A DNA stretch of 64,000 nt, taken from contig NZ_OMWD01000012.1 in NCBI RefSeq assembly GCF_900314695.1, forward strand, positions 22,257 to 86,256, written 5' to 3'. The DNA comes from an uncultured Methanobrevibacter sp. Lineage in GTDB: Archaea; Methanobacteriota; Methanobacteria; Methanobacteriales; Methanobacteriaceae. A program made the translations under genes and the position numbers. This document shows positions 8,821-16,736 of the stretch, in pieces (within the stretch, counting starts at the first letter, position 1; each line of letters begins with the position of its first letter). The notes beneath the pieces were generated by a model. It saw nothing but the letters and a program-made list of their open reading frames with translations. It was not told where the DNA came from and made no database searches.

Positions 8821-9561
8821 ATGGATTTTGAAAAAGTGGAATGTGTAGATAATTTGGAAATGAGCTATATTTCAAATTTATCTGGAGGTTATATTTCAAG
8901 AAATACACATGTGTTCAATCAAATTGAATTAAATGAGTTAAATAAGTTTATTTTAGAAAAATCTGTTTTTGGAACACCTATATTTAAGTTGGGGCATGGT
9001 GAAAATAAGCTTTTGATTCTATCTGGAATACATGGGAATGAATTGCCTTCACAAATTGCAAACATTCGACTTTTAAATGAATTGGTTGATAAAAAAATAA
9101 ATGGTACTGTTTTTTTCATTCCTTTTGCTGCTCCAAAGGCGACAATGGAAAATAAAAGATTATTTAATACTTTGGATTTAAATAGGGCATCTCATGTTAA
9201 AAATTCACTAAGCAATCTCATAATTCAAAAGATTGAAGAGTTGGGCATTAGTTTTGTAGGGGATTTTCACTCTACCGCTTTCAATTCAAATCCAGGGTTT
9301 GAATCAATATTTTCAACTAAATCTCCAACTGCAGAAAGCTTTTTGATTGCAAATTATATTGCAAGGGATATTGACAGTAGAATCATTGCACTGGACTGCG
9401 CTGGTGAATCTTATATGGGGGCTGTTGAAGATGTATGCAATGTAAGGGGCATTCCTGCCATAACTGGTGAGGTTCTGTCTCCTTTTGCTAGTGTCGGTGA
9501 GGGTAGTGTTGAGAGGTCTTATCTTCAGATGAAAAGTTTTTTATCATACTTTGGGATTTAA
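8821..9561 (+). CDS. Succinylglutamate desuccinylase / aspartoacylase family zinc hydrolase
   Basis: 246 residues if ATG 8821 is used (251 from ATG 8806). The zinc-binding pattern of the M14-like family is visible: GIHGNELPSQ with His and Glu, and GDFHST with the second His; the substrate-binding Asn-Arg pair is in LDLNRAS. A C-terminal glutamate in TGEVLSP is the probable catalytic residue. The family cleaves N-acyl amino acids or peptidoglycan-type amides; the substrate here is unknown. No ribosome site precedes either ATG, which fits a leaderless message. A strong hairpin follows the stop. Confidence 0.85.
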   Translation: MDFEKVECVDNLEMSYISNLSGGYISRNTHVFNQIELNELNKFILEKSVFGTPIFKLGHGENKLLILSGIHGNELPSQIANIRLLNELVDKKINGTVFFIPFAAPKATMENKRLFNTLDLNRASHVKNSLSNLIIQKIEELGISFVGDFHSTAFNSNPGFESIFSTKSPTAESFLIANYIARDIDSRIIALDCAGESYMGAVEDVCNVRGIPAITGEVLSPFASVGEGSVERSYLQMKSFLSYFGI

Positions 9562-9587
9562 ATTTGGGTATTTTTTTTTAAAAAAGG

Positions 9588-9624
9588 TTGATTCAACTCC
9601 CGTTGGTTGTGGGAGCTCAATCAA
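9588..9624. terminator. Bidirectional terminator between convergent genes
   Basis: TTGATT and CTCCC pair with GGGAG and AATCAA across a small internal loop, with the 9-base loop GTTGGTTGT. On the minus strand the stem is followed by T6, serving the gene at 9631; on the plus strand T9 (9571-9579) comes between the stop codon and the stem. Confidence 0.65.
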
Positions 9625-9630
9625 ATGAAT

Positions 9631-10113
9631 TTATTTTAGAACAGATTCGATAGCAGATTCATTAGAAGCGACGATTTCAACTACTTTTTCGTTTACACCA
9701 TAATCAAAAGTAAATAAGCCATCATCGGTTATTAAAAATCCATCGTGTCCTCCTATGGTTTTATTTTCTGAATTTGTTGGTGCTGTAATATTATGTATTC
9801 CACCATCTGCGAAGAAAACTTTAATTAATATTGTTTCATTTCCTTTTTTAAGTTCACAGACAGATACTTTTGCACCCTCAAAGTTACCTTTGCCATCAGC
9901 ACCTACATCTCTTGCAGATTCGTTTTCTTTGTATCCGTCAGGGATGGTAAATTTTTCATCTTGTATTTTCAATTCGTTGTTGTTAATTTGTACTGATCCA
10001 CCATCTGAGTTGGTGTCACTTCCAATATTGAAGCTCCAGTCTGCTGCGCTTGCAGCACCAATTGTAATACAAATTGCAATTAATGCAATTAATACAATTA
10101 AACCTTTTCTCAT
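9631..10113 (-). CDS. Small secreted protein of unknown function
   Basis: 160 residues. A clear signal peptide (about 1-23: Lys/Arg start, Leu/Ile/Ala core, ending GAASA) precedes a mature part rich in Gly, Asn, Asp and Lys with predicted beta character, such as DGYKENESARDVG and DGLFTFDYGVNEKVVEIVASNESA. There is no membrane anchor or cysteine pair beyond one Cys. Similar small exported proteins with a single compact domain are common in gut methanogens. No function is recognised. It stands alone with its own terminator. Confidence 0.75.
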   Translation of the reverse strand: MRKGLIVLIALIAICITIGAASAADWSFNIGSDTNSDGGSVQINNNELKIQDEKFTIPDGYKENESARDVGADGKGNFEGAKVSVCELKKGNETILIKVFFADGGIHNITAPTNSENKTIGGHDGFLITDDGLFTFDYGVNEKVVEIVASNESAIESVLK

Positions 10114-10323
10114 TTTTTCACCTTTTTTTTTAAATAGTTTGTATAACCAATTAGGTTATGTAATGTATATTTATTACATTCCCTATTATTATATCATTCT
10201 AAAATTTAAGATTTTTGAAAATTTCATTATTTTTGATAAATTATTGTATGCTATGACTTCGATTACTTTTCACATGCTCTCGGAAAAGTTATTTTTAATA
10301 TATTTAAGAATGATTAATATAAG

Positions 10324-11040
10324 GTGATTTCAATATCTTCTTATAAAGGACACTCAGTATTTGCACTTTTGCTCGCATTGATGTTTTTTCACAATCCTCT
10401 GTTAATTGCTTTAACATTTATCGGTGTAAATATTCCGGATTTTGATCATAAGTTTAAAAAAGATCGTGTTTATAAGTTGATTATTTTAGGATTGATAGTG
10501 TTCATTTCACTTTATATCCTTAAATTACCTTATTTCGTAGGATTGATTATTGTATTCTTGGGGATAACATTCTATTTTTCGGAACACAGAAGTTTTACAC
10601 ATTCAATATTTGGGGCTTTGGTGTTGACTTCTGCTGTTTCGCTGATAATAATCTGGAGTTATGAATTGGTATTGGGATTTACTATTTTGGATAATTCTTA
10701 TCTGATTATTGCTGTTTTGATAGCTCTTTTAAGTTTTTTATTTTTAAATAAAAAATTATTGCTCGTATTTTTGCCGGTGTTCTTTTTAAGTTTATTTTTT
10801 ATAAAAGATGTGGATTTTAATTATATTGAAATAGTGCTGGCATTATTTTTGGGGGTATTTTCTCACATTGTCTTGGATTCTTTTACACCTGCAGGAATTA
10901 AGATTTTTGCTCCATTATCTTCGAAAAAGGTTTATAAACGTTTTGGTTTGATTTCAATTTTTATATTGGTTATTTTTGCAATTATGTATCGCTTGCCTAT
11001 TTTGTTTAAATTATTTGAACAGTATATTTCAATGTTTTAG
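10324..11040 (+). CDS. Membrane-bound metal-dependent hydrolase family protein (YdjM/DUF457-like)
   Basis: 238 residues from a GTG start. Several hydrophobic helices alternate with short polar loops that carry conserved metal-site-like residues: KGHSVFALL near the start, IPDFDHKF at about 40, HRSFTHSIFG at about 88-97, and SHIVLDSFTPAG at about 180-191. This His/Asp pattern is typical of the YdjM/LexA-regulated membrane hydrolase family. The true substrate is not known. The gene ends against the convergent transporter with a 4-base overlap (11037-11040). Confidence 0.82.
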   Translation: MISISSYKGHSVFALLLALMFFHNPLLIALTFIGVNIPDFDHKFKKDRVYKLIILGLIVFISLYILKLPYFVGLIIVFLGITFYFSEHRSFTHSIFGALVLTSAVSLIIIWSYELVLGFTILDNSYLIIAVLIALLSFLFLNKKLLLVFLPVFFLSLFFIKDVDFNYIEIVLALFLGVFSHIVLDSFTPAGIKIFAPLSSKKVYKRFGLISIFILVIFAIMYRLPILFKLFEQYISMF

Positions 11041-12005
11041 AATCTACAAACAAAAAACAGTCCTGAATCCTTAATCCACAGGCAGAATTTTGACACGATA
11101 TAAAGTACTGGCAGTTCGATTAAAGGGCCGATGACCAATGCAATTGATATCAGTTCATGTCCTGGAAATGAGTTAATTGCAATTGCTAGTGCCAATGGGG
11201 AATTTCGAGCCAATGTTGTCATTGTTAAGCTTGCGTATTCCGAATAGTTAAAGTTAATTTTTTCAGACACAAGCAAGTCGATTATTGCATTTGCAATGAA
11301 AAACAGGATCAGTGGAACAAATATTGTCAATACTGAATCCAGATTTTCAAATAGCAGTTCTCCCTGTGATGCAAATATGCAAAACACAGCAAGTGATAGA
11401 AACCAAATTTGAAGTGAACTGAATAAATTCGCTGCCTTTTCGTTTAATTCATTGTTTAATATGAATTTAACAATCTGTGCTGCTGTGAATGGAATTACAA
11501 TAACTATAATGAGTGAATACATAAGTTGTGTATAATCCATGGAATTTCCGCTTGAAAAAAACAATATCAGATATGCTGGAAGCAAAACAATCTGAAGCAC
11601 CAGATTAATTGGCAGTATTGACAGGCTTAACGGCAGGTCTCCTTTAGCCATTTTTGTAAATACCAAGTACCAGTCTGTGCAGGGTGTTAAAATGAGCATG
11701 AAAAATCCGATTAATATGTCAACGTTTCCTTTCAAAAACAGTGATCCGAGGAAATATCCGAATAGAGGAGTCCATATGAAATTGATTATCAGGCTGGTTG
11801 ACGTAAACTTAACATTTTTGAAACTGTTTTTCAATTCGGACAATGGTACTTCCAAAAACAATCCGAAAAGCATTAAGCATAAAAATATGTTGATTAGACT
11901 ACTTGTGTTGTCTGCAATAATTTGTATGTTGGAAAATATTAATCCTATAATCACTGCTGAAAATATTATTATAGGTTCCAGTTTTTCTACCAATTCCATA
12001 TTCAC
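11037..12005 (-). CDS. ACR3-like arsenite permease / bile acid:sodium symporter superfamily transporter
   Basis: 322 residues with about ten membrane helices. The motif TPCTDWYLVFTKMAKGD and the later SLTMTTLARNSPLALAIA fit the ACR3 branch of the BART superfamily. ACR3 proteins expel arsenite using the proton gradient; the conserved cysteine of ACR3 is present in LTPCTDW. No ArsR-type regulator or arsenate reductase lies nearby, so the substrate is an inference from family only. Its 3' end overlaps the preceding convergent gene by 4 bases. Confidence 0.82.
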   Translation of the reverse strand: MNMELVEKLEPIIIFSAVIIGLIFSNIQIIADNTSSLINIFLCLMLFGLFLEVPLSELKNSFKNVKFTSTSLIINFIWTPLFGYFLGSLFLKGNVDILIGFFMLILTPCTDWYLVFTKMAKGDLPLSLSILPINLVLQIVLLPAYLILFFSSGNSMDYTQLMYSLIIVIVIPFTAAQIVKFILNNELNEKAANLFSSLQIWFLSLAVFCIFASQGELLFENLDSVLTIFVPLILFFIANAIIDLLVSEKINFNYSEYASLTMTTLARNSPLALAIAINSFPGHELISIALVIGPLIELPVLYIVSKFCLWIKDSGLFFVCRF

Positions 12006-12171
12006 ACCATTATTTAGGTATGACTAAATTTATTTTTAATATTATATAATTATTGCCGTGAAATATTGTTGTTCAATTATTTGTTGTTTTAAATTTTGGG
12101 TAGGGGTATATTTTCTTTAAAAAGATTATATTCGTTTATCTATTTTTTTTATAACTATTGATATAATTAAT

Positions 12172-12193
12172 ACAGATTTCAATCTGTTTTTTT
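12172..12193 (+). terminator. Hairpin with T-tract ahead of the ehb operon
   Basis: ACAGATT, loop TC, AATCTGT, then T7 (12187-12193). It reads as a plus-strand terminator. No plus-strand gene is visible between 12006 and here, so it either insulates the ehb promoter from upstream transcription or ends an unseen short transcript. Confidence 0.5.
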
Positions 12194-12202
12194 AAAAAAG
12201 CA

Positions 12203-12216
12203 TACATTTATAATAA
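12203..12216 (+). promoter_or_regulatory. Candidate ehb operon promoter
   Basis: A TATA-like TTTATAAT (12207-12214) lies 80-90 bases before ehbA and just after the insulating hairpin. A start near 12235 would give a leader of about 60 bases containing the ribosome site GGAG at 12282-12285. Confidence 0.45.
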
Positions 12217-12294
12217 ATAATCATGATAAATATTAATGTTATTTAAGTCAATTTTTTTGACTTTTAATCATAATAATGAAATGGAGCTTGTTTA

Positions 12295-12609
12295 ATGTTT
12301 TTGACTAGAATCGGCTATGGAATTGCTTATTTCGTAGTTCTTATTTATGAAGTGATTAAAGCAACAATCGACGTTGCTTTTAATTCAGTTTTAAGGAGAA
12401 ACATTGATCCTATTGTTGTCGATATTGAAACTGTCTTGGAAAGACCTGTTTCTCAAACAATATTGGCTAATAGTATATCTTTGACTCCTGGTACTTTGTC
12501 TGTTGATTTGGACAGTGAAAATAACATTATCAAAGTAGCTGCTATTTCTCCAAGAAGTAAAGAGGATATTATTCCTTTTGAACCATATATAAAGAAAATG
12601 TTGGAATAA
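12295..12609 (+). CDS. ehbA: Energy-converting hydrogenase B subunit A
   Basis: 104 residues and first gene of the operon. One N-terminal membrane helix (about 5-30) is followed by a soluble part with VVDIETVLERPVSQTILANSISLTPGTLSVD. This segment matches the MnhE/MrpE-like fold used in Mrp antiporter and Ech/Eha/Ehb complexes, where the motif N-S-I-T-L-T-P-G-T is typical. Role: small membrane subunit of the ion-translocating arm. Position at the head of a complete ehb cluster makes the assignment secure. Confidence 0.9.
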   Translation: MFLTRIGYGIAYFVVLIYEVIKATIDVAFNSVLRRNIDPIVVDIETVLERPVSQTILANSISLTPGTLSVDLDSENNIIKVAAISPRSKEDIIPFEPYIKKMLE

Positions 12610-12646
12610 ATATTTTCTTTTTATTAATGAAATCGAGTGAGATAGT

Positions 12647-12913
12647 ATGGAAATATTACTTATAGCAAAATATCTTGTGGTTATTGCATTAATTATAATG
12701 ATGTTTGCCGCTTTAAGAGCAAGTGCTTATAAATCTACATCAATGGGACTTTTAGGAAGTTCTGTAGTTGTTGTTGCTTTTGCAATGGCATTGCTTGTTG
12801 GTGGTAGTATTTATGACCTTAATTTTTTTAGGGATATCTCATTAGCATTAATATTCTTTGGTTTCGTAGGTACTGTTGCTTTTGCTGTTGTTTTGGGAGG
12901 GGATGATAAATGA
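12647..12913 (+). CDS. ehbB: Energy-converting hydrogenase B subunit B
   Basis: 88 residues with three membrane helices, resembling MnhF/MrpF-type small subunits of the antiporter module. The stop codon overlaps the start of ehbC (ATGA-type overlap at 12910-12913), which indicates coupled translation. No catalytic residues are expected. It is identified by size, topology and position between ehbA and ehbC. Confidence 0.87.
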   Translation: MEILLIAKYLVVIALIIMMFAALRASAYKSTSMGLLGSSVVVVAFAMALLVGGSIYDLNFFRDISLALIFFGFVGTVAFAVVLGGDDK

Positions 12914-13332
12914 TAGAGTATATTCAGTCAGCCCTTCTTATCATATCAGCTATTTTAATTATAATTTCTGCAATAGGAATCTTAAGTCTGGGTAAAGATA
13001 CCAAGAATAAAGTTTATGCAAGAATCCACATTGTAGGTTTGTTTGATATTGCATGTATAATTGCTATGATTGGTTTAGGCCAGTTTTTACTTGCTGGAAT
13101 TTACTTTATCTTAGCACCTTTCACAGCACATGCAATAGCTAACGCTTATTGGAAAAGAGAAGATAGAGAAAATAATTCAGAATTACAGAATATTGTTGAA
13201 GATGTAGATGAAAATCATCCATTTTTACATCCTAAAGAAAAAATGCAAGCTTTAGAAAGTGAAAATTCAGAAAAACTTAAGGCTGATGAAAGATTTTCAG
13301 TAACTACATTGGAAATTGATGAGGGTGAGTAA
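12910..13332 (+). CDS. ehbC: Energy-converting hydrogenase B subunit C
   Basis: 140 residues. Three membrane helices (about 5-95) match the MnhG/MrpG pattern, including SLGKDTKNKVYARIHIVG and LAPFTAHAIANAYWK, followed by a charged cytoplasmic tail of about 45 residues rich in Glu and Asn. The start overlaps ehbB by 4 bases. Role: small subunit of the ion-translocating arm. The long acidic tail is longer than in simple MrpG proteins. Confidence 0.88.
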   Translation: MIEYIQSALLIISAILIIISAIGILSLGKDTKNKVYARIHIVGLFDIACIIAMIGLGQFLLAGIYFILAPFTAHAIANAYWKREDRENNSELQNIVEDVDENHPFLHPKEKMQALESENSEKLKADERFSVTTLEIDEGE

Positions 13333-13333
13333 G

Positions 13334-13567
13334 ATGTTGGAATTAGTATTGGGTATTGTAATGATTTTAAGTGCAATTCTTGCTCTTATTCAAAAAGATT
13401 TATTGAAAGCAGCAATCTTAACAGGATTTTGTGGGGGAGCTATGGCCGTATTGTTCCAAATTTTATTGGCTCCTGATGTTGCTTTGACACAAGCTATTGT
13501 TGGTGCAGCAATTATTCCTGTATTCATTGCTTTGGCTGTTAAGAAAACTCAAAGGGAGGATAGCTGA
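13334..13567 (+). CDS. ehbD: Energy-converting hydrogenase B subunit D
   Basis: 77 residues from ATG 13334; the frame is open further upstream, but GAGGGTGAG at 13321-13329 is a good ribosome site for this ATG and the start follows the ehbC stop by one base. Three membrane helices with the DUF4040/MrpB-like motif LKAAILTGFCGGAMAVLFQILLAPDVALTQA... are seen, in which the Asp-Val-Ala-Leu-Thr-Gln motif is typical. The stop overlaps the ehbE start by one base. Role: part of the antiporter-like arm. Confidence 0.88.
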   Translation: MLELVLGIVMILSAILALIQKDLLKAAILTGFCGGAMAVLFQILLAPDVALTQAIVGAAIIPVFIALAVKKTQREDS

Positions 13568-13953
13568 TGGCGCAAGTACAACTTATAATATTGATTACGT
13601 CTGTTGCATTAGTCATTATTGGACTTTATTCTGCAATATTCATTGACAATATTATAAAAAAGATTATTGGTATTAGTTTTATAGAAGAGGGCGCTAACTT
13701 ATTTATTGTTGCCATTGGTTATAAAGCAGGTGGTGTTGTACCTATTTTAATGCCTGGAATGGATACTTCATGGTTTGCATCTAATGCTGCTTATCCATTG
13801 CCTTTCGGTTTAGTGCTTACCAGTATTGTAATTGGTGCAAGTACATTGGCAGTAATGCTTGCGTTAGTAATGGTTTTATATAAAAAATATGGCACTTTAT
13901 CTACTAAAGTAATGCTGGCAGATACATCAAAACAGGAGGAATACAATGAATGA
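13567..13953 (+). CDS. ehbE: Energy-converting hydrogenase B subunit E (MrpC/NuoK-like)
   Basis: 128 residues with three membrane helices in the NuoK/MrpC arrangement. The middle helix contains the conserved Glu in FIEEGANLFIVAIGY, and DPLPFGLVLTSIVIG-like sequence (here YPLPFGLVLTSIVIGAS) marks the third helix. NuoK-type subunits carry a glutamate used in proton transfer. The gene overlaps ehbD by one base and ehbF by 8 bases. Confidence 0.9.
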   Translation: MAQVQLIILITSVALVIIGLYSAIFIDNIIKKIIGISFIEEGANLFIVAIGYKAGGVVPILMPGMDTSWFASNAAYPLPFGLVLTSIVIGASTLAVMLALVMVLYKKYGTLSTKVMLADTSKQEEYNE

Positions 13954-15400
13954 ATTAATTCCACTTATGGTTATCGTTCCATTGATGGCAGCATTGCTTA
14001 TTAGTGCATTTTCAAGGTTCAACACAGTAACAAAGATTTTCGCTTTTGTTGTTGCAATTTGTCTTCCGATTATACCAATTGCTTCTAACTATGGTCTTCA
14101 TTACTTTGGTGGATATGAACCTATGTTGGACAATGTCACAAATGTGATGTTCCATCCGGCAATTACCTATTCATTCACATTCTTGCAACAGATATTTATT
14201 GCGATGGTTGGTCTTTTAACATTCTTAGTTATTTTCATTTATTTAACTAAATATAAAGAAGTTTCCGGACCTTATCTGTTCTTGTTGTTCTTAGGTACTG
14301 CTGCAGTGACTGCAATGTTATTGACTGATGATATTTTCCACATGTTTGTGTTCTTTGAAATATTGGCTCTTGCACAAGTAGGTATAGTTGCAGCTTCATC
14401 AATTAGTTATAGTAATGAAATGGCCTTAAAATACATGATTTTAGGTTCAATCGGATCTCCAATGATGCTTCTGGGAATTGGATTCCTATTGGCAATGACT
14501 GGTAGCGTAAATATTACCGATATCGCTGCTGCTGTTCACAATGGTTTGGTTGATGTTACTTCTCCAGTATTCTTGATGTCACTCGCATTAATATTCTTCG
14601 GTTGGTTATATGCTTCTGGTTTACCGCCGTTCCATACCATCAAGTCTGGAATTTATTCAAAAGCAGAACCTCATGGTGCAGCATTGCTTCAGTCATTCAC
14701 TGTCATTTCCATGATTTCAATCGTATTGGTCATGTTTAGAATCTATTCAACACTTCCTATATTTGAAGTCCTCATAGTCTTCTTCTCTATCTTGGCTATG
14801 ATTTTAGGTGTTTCACTCGCACTTACTCAAACAGACTTCAGAAGAATGATTGGATTTTTAGCTGTTGGAGAATTAGGTTTCATTGGTCTGGGTATTGGTC
14901 TTGGTACTCAATATTCAATAACTGCAGGTCTTTTCCAGGCTTTGAATGAAATTACTATTACTGCATTATTATTCATTGGATTTGGCGCTATAGTCAATGC
15001 AACTAATGAAGTCGATACAAGAAAACTGGGTGGACTTTTAGCTTACCATCCAAAAGTAAGTATTATGCTTTTAATTGGTGGGCTAGCAATGGCAGGTGTT
15101 CCTCCATTAAGCGGTTTCCAATCTAAATTAATGCTTGTTCAAGCTTCTTTAAGTTGTGGATATCCGGAAATATCCATTTTGGCTATTGTGGTAAGTATTG
15201 CTACATTTGTAGTATTCGTAAAAACATATTACTCAATGTTTTTAAAACCAAAACCTAATGATTTGGATGTTGAACATAAGGAAGTTCCACGTGCGATGAT
15301 TTTTGCAATGGGAATTTTATTGATTATTGTTATTGCATTCGGTGTATATCCTGATGTTGTAACAAATGGAATTTCTAACTTTGTAGGAGGGATATTATGA
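13946..15400 (+). CDS. ehbF: Energy-converting hydrogenase B subunit F, antiporter-like ion channel subunit
   Basis: 484 residues with about 14 membrane helices, of the NuoL/M/N and MrpA/D family. Key residues of the channel are visible: a Glu in FFEILALAQVG (about residue 136), Lys in LKYMILGSIGSP, and the helix with HTIKSGIYSKAEPHGAALLQS (the LPxxHxxAP equivalent is LPPFHTIKSG). The second half has DFRRMIGFLAVGELG. It is the main ion-translocating subunit that couples the membrane gradient to ferredoxin reduction. It overlaps both neighbours. Confidence 0.93.
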   Translation: MNELIPLMVIVPLMAALLISAFSRFNTVTKIFAFVVAICLPIIPIASNYGLHYFGGYEPMLDNVTNVMFHPAITYSFTFLQQIFIAMVGLLTFLVIFIYLTKYKEVSGPYLFLLFLGTAAVTAMLLTDDIFHMFVFFEILALAQVGIVAASSISYSNEMALKYMILGSIGSPMMLLGIGFLLAMTGSVNITDIAAAVHNGLVDVTSPVFLMSLALIFFGWLYASGLPPFHTIKSGIYSKAEPHGAALLQSFTVISMISIVLVMFRIYSTLPIFEVLIVFFSILAMILGVSLALTQTDFRRMIGFLAVGELGFIGLGIGLGTQYSITAGLFQALNEITITALLFIGFGAIVNATNEVDTRKLGGLLAYHPKVSIMLLIGGLAMAGVPPLSGFQSKLMLVQASLSCGYPEISILAIVVSIATFVVFVKTYYSMFLKPKPNDLDVEHKEVPRAMIFAMGILLIIVIAFGVYPDVVTNGISNFVGGIL

Positions 15401-15732
15401 AACTATATGATCAAATTTTTGATATTGTAAAACAATTCAAGAAATTGTTTTCACCAGGTCCTGTAACTAATGCGGATGTTTCAGGTATAGTTACTGCGGA
15501 AATTTTCTTAATAGTTTCATTGGTTCTATCTGCAATATTATTAAGACATGTAAGTGTTTTACTTGCAGGTTTGGTAACATTGATATTGACAATTGTGTTG
15601 ATTTCTAGTATTCCACTTATTCCTAAATTTAAAATAGAACAGGATGATTCATTAGAGAAAATGTTGTTTTATGCAATTGTAACGCTGGCGATACTTGGTG
15701 TATTCTTGTACTGGGGTGGTAATCTTGTCTAA
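15397..15732 (+). CDS. ehbG: Energy-converting hydrogenase B subunit G
   Basis: 111 residues. A short N-terminal cytoplasmic segment (about 1-30, KLFSPGPVTNADVSG) is followed by two or three membrane helices. No residues of known catalytic function are seen. It is identified by size and position between ehbF and ehbH. It overlaps ehbF by 4 bases and ehbH by 8 bases. Confidence 0.86.
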   Translation: MKLYDQIFDIVKQFKKLFSPGPVTNADVSGIVTAEIFLIVSLVLSAILLRHVSVLLAGLVTLILTIVLISSIPLIPKFKIEQDDSLEKMLFYAIVTLAILGVFLYWGGNLV

Positions 15733-16003
15733 AGCTACAGTTCGTAATTTGCTTGCAGCAATATTGACTGCATTGTTTTCAATTACTTTGGCAGATGCCG
15801 TATTCCACATAAGCAGTATAATTAATCCTGGCGTAAGTAATATATATAATGCATTAGGAACTCAGATTGCTCCGAACATGGTTACTGTCGTAATTTTTGA
15901 TTTCAGGGCATATGATACATTAGGAGAATCAATTATATTGTTAACTGCCGGTTTGGTGGTATTGCTTATATTTGGTAGAGGATTATTGGGGGATAAACGA
16001 TGA
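15725..16003 (+). CDS. ehbH: Energy-converting hydrogenase B subunit H (MrpA C-terminal/MrpB-like)
   Basis: 92 residues from a TTG start at 15725, chosen because GGGGTGGT (15713-15720) is a good ribosome site just upstream; an in-frame start further upstream at 15695 lacks one and lies inside ehbG. The sequence has two membrane helices and the motif FDFRAYDTLGESIILLTAGL, which is characteristic of the MrpA-tail/MrpB family. It overlaps ehbG by 8 bases and ehbI by 4. Confidence 0.88.
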   Translation: MSKATVRNLLAAILTALFSITLADAVFHISSIINPGVSNIYNALGTQIAPNMVTVVIFDFRAYDTLGESIILLTAGLVVLLIFGRGLLGDKR

Positions 16004-16476
16004 GTCAAGGCAGCATGATTTTAAAACTTATATCTTTACCAATTTCAATCATATTGATTTGTTTAGGGATAATGACCATTCTTGGAGGACATATAACTCC
16101 GGGTGGAGGTTTCCAAGGTGGTGCAATGATAGCTAGTGGAATTATATTGTCTATACTTGTTTATGGTTTAGGTAATTCTCCACTGGAATTGTCTCATACA
16201 TATATTGAAGTTCTTGAATCTGTTGGTGCATTAGGTTTTGTCATTTTCGGATTAATCGGTTTATTCGTTGGTGGATTCTACCTTTATAATGTAGGTACTG
16301 ATGTGTTAAATATCGTTCCTGCAGCTATTCAAAATGTTTTCCACTATCCTGATGTTACTAATGCAGGTATAATTCCATACCTCAATATATTCGTTGGTTT
16401 GAAAGTATTTGTAGGATTATCCTCAATTGTTATTGCATTTGCAGGATTTAAGAAGATTGTGGAGGAGAGTGAATGA
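16000..16476 (+). CDS. ehbI: Energy-converting hydrogenase B subunit I (MrpB-like)
   Basis: 158 residues with four membrane helices. GGHITPGGGFQGGAMIASG near residues 27-45 is the signature of MrpB/MnhB. Known role of the family: subunit of the cation/proton antiporter module. It overlaps ehbH by 4 bases and ehbJ by 4 bases, so translation of H, I and J should be coupled. Confidence 0.92.
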   Translation: MSQGSMILKLISLPISIILICLGIMTILGGHITPGGGFQGGAMIASGIILSILVYGLGNSPLELSHTYIEVLESVGALGFVIFGLIGLFVGGFYLYNVGTDVLNIVPAAIQNVFHYPDVTNAGIIPYLNIFVGLKVFVGLSSIVIAFAGFKKIVEESE

Positions 16477-16724
16477 TGTTAAGTTTAGGACCTATAATAT
16501 TTGGATTGATATTGGGTTTAGTTATCGGTTCTCAGATTAAACTTGGTGTCAGCGATACTCATTTCACTCTTGGATCATTTGTAGTAATTTTTATTGCAGG
16601 TATTGTTGTGGCATGGCAATCTGGTAATTATCCATTTTACACAGATTTACCGATATCCACTGCATTTCTAGCTGCTTTAATTGGAATTTTTGTAGGCAAA
16701 CTACTATTTGCAAGGAGTAAATAA
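16473..16724 (+). CDS. ehbJ: Energy-converting hydrogenase B subunit J
   Basis: 83 residues, three membrane helices with a short polar loop SQIKLGVSDTHF between the first two. No catalytic motif. It is the last of the small membrane subunits before the iron-sulfur part of the operon, with a 12-base gap to ehbK. Identified by position, size and topology. Confidence 0.85.
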   Translation: MMLSLGPIIFGLILGLVIGSQIKLGVSDTHFTLGSFVVIFIAGIVVAWQSGNYPFYTDLPISTAFLAALIGIFVGKLLFARSK

Positions 16725-16736
16725 GGGGTTTTTAAA

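Noticed and set aside
15695..15724. Upstream extension of ehbH
   Set aside because: No ribosome site ahead of 15695; the TTG at 15725 has one and keeps the normal short overlap.
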